From Desulfolutivibrio sulfoxidireducens (GTDB lineage Bacteria; Desulfobacterota; Desulfovibrionia; Desulfovibrionales; Desulfovibrionaceae): a stretch of 64,000 nucleotides of DNA. Shown here piece after piece: positions 63,372-64,000 of the stretch. The position numbers were made by a program, and so were the translations under genes. The DNA is taken from the NCBI RefSeq assembly GCF_013376475.1, contig NZ_CP045508.1, positions 248,001 to 312,000 of the forward strand. Direction: 5' to 3'. Within the stretch, counting starts at the first letter, position 1; each line of letters starts with the position of its first letter. The notes beneath the pieces are model-generated. The model saw only the letters and a program-made list of their open reading frames with translations, did not search any database and had not been told where the DNA came from.

Positions 63372-63831
63372 GTGAAGGGGGGGCGTTCAAGACACGTTCT
63401 CACCGGACCGGGGCGAACGTTTCGGCTTGCGTGGGATCGATCCGGACGGCCTCGCCTTTTCCCTGACCCGCCACGAGAGTTTCCTTGGGCGAGGGCTTTC
63501 ACGTCCCTCTTCCGGAACATCGCATCGCTGATTTTGAATCATGATCGGAAGTCCCTCTTGTGCAAAAAATACATGTGCACGTTGCACATGTGCAGAATGA
63601 ACGTGTGCACTATGCACATGTACCCCATGAAGGCTGATCCATGTCGGCGGGATCTGAACAGGCTTGGTTGTGAATCAGGAGCCAAAACGTCTGCCGAGCC
63701 AATCCATAAAAGGCGTTTCGCATCAATAAAAATGGTTTTTTGAAAAGAATACCATGCTCTGGGGCTAAAGCTTTTGTCATCGCGTCCGATAAGAGCTGTA
63801 AATTTCCACCATTTTTCTCAGGGGGTTCATC
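63372..63831. promoter_or_regulatory. regulatory region with paired TGTGCA palindromes
   Basis: No gene is seen in these 460 bases. A 19-base palindrome CATGTGCACGTTGCACATG lies at 63572-63590 and a second TGTGCACTATGCACA at 63604-63618; centres are 30 bases apart, about three helical turns. A half site TTGTGCA is at 63559. These resemble the motif before the paralogue at 62844. The last 200 bases are AT-richer and should hold the promoter for the gene at 63832. Confidence 0.7.
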
Positions 63832-64000
63832 ATGGGATTCGAAATTTCCGCCAGCACCTACGAAACGACCGCGCTTCTCTCGGGAGCATCCCAGACCGCA
63901 GCCAGCGGGAGCGCTGACGAAAGCGGCTCCTCCGGGACCACAACCACCTCGGACTCCGGGGACACCGTGACCATCTCCGCCGAGGGTTTGCGCCTGGCCT
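63832..64000 (+). CDS. FlxA-like paralogue, cut by the window end
   Basis: Only the first 56 codons are present; AGGGGG precedes the ATG. The N-terminus (GFEISASTYETTALLSG) and the GDTVTISAEGLRLA block match the gene at 62844, so the two are paralogues with a shared Ser/Thr-rich start. The coiled-coil part, if present, lies beyond the window. Confidence 0.75.
   Translation, partial: MGFEISASTYETTALLSGASQTAASGSADESGSSGTTTTSDSGDTVTISAEGLRLA

Noticed and set aside
63372-63743. A 123-codon plus-strand frame in the region before the last gene
   Set aside because: It runs through the palindromes, has no ribosome site, and its Cys/Met/His content comes from repeated TGCACATG sequence.

Overview
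The window is high-GC bacterial DNA that looks like a sulfate-reducing member of the Desulfovibrionaceae (Desulfovibrio, Solidesulfovibrio or Desulfolutivibrio type). Supporting signs are a probable UGA-decoding (selenocysteine) HesB-like gene beside a periplasmic four-cluster ferredoxin, a ferrosome-type P1B-ATPase cluster like those described in Desulfovibrio magneticus, many multi-PAS sensor proteins, and the codon usage. The taxonomic call is inference. No rRNA, tRNA, CRISPR array, insertion sequence or prophage was recognised.

Bases 1-17,840 are one exopolysaccharide locus of the Wzx/Wzy type, built as two converging operons. The plus-strand half (115-9611) encodes a P-loop kinase-like protein, a Wza-like export lipoprotein, a Wzz-like chain-length protein, the priming sugar transferase, a family 2 glycosyltransferase and three acetyltransferase-fold proteins. 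The minus-strand half (17,839-9628) encodes a Wzy/ligase-like polymerase, two family 2 and one family 4 glycosyltransferases, a secreted protein of unknown role, a Wzx flippase and a polysaccharide deacetylase.

Bases 18,119-25,466 hold umuDC, then a minus-strand redox operon (HesB-like selenoprotein, Tat-exported ferredoxin, small cytochrome-b-like membrane protein) facing a Crp/Fnr regulator, then three Tad-type pseudopilins and a flavin-fold protein. Bases 25,545-33,160 form a single operon that I read as a ferrosome (iron-storage organelle) cluster: a FeoA-domain protein, a P1B-type ATPase with an SCA metal motif, several small glycine-zipper membrane proteins, a Pro-Gln-Tyr repeat protein, a GRxR-motif protein and a second P1B ATPase, all behind a strong Fur box.

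Bases 33,516-40,563 carry glutamine synthetase and an FMN glutamate-synthase-like protein, divergent from a receiver/histidine kinase/NtrC-type regulator operon. Between them lies an array of five phased 18-bp palindromes. From 40,810 on the region is more ordinary: a chemoreceptor, a large sensor kinase, CorA, a DUF4239-like membrane protein, an msrA-msrB pair interrupted by an amber codon, a MarR-RND efflux operon, a lactonase-like enzyme, small proteins, a hairpin-rich intergenic region, glnS, a PAS-GGDEF-EAL protein, and two small paralogous coiled-coil proteins that share an upstream TGCACATGTG motif. The second of these runs off the window end.
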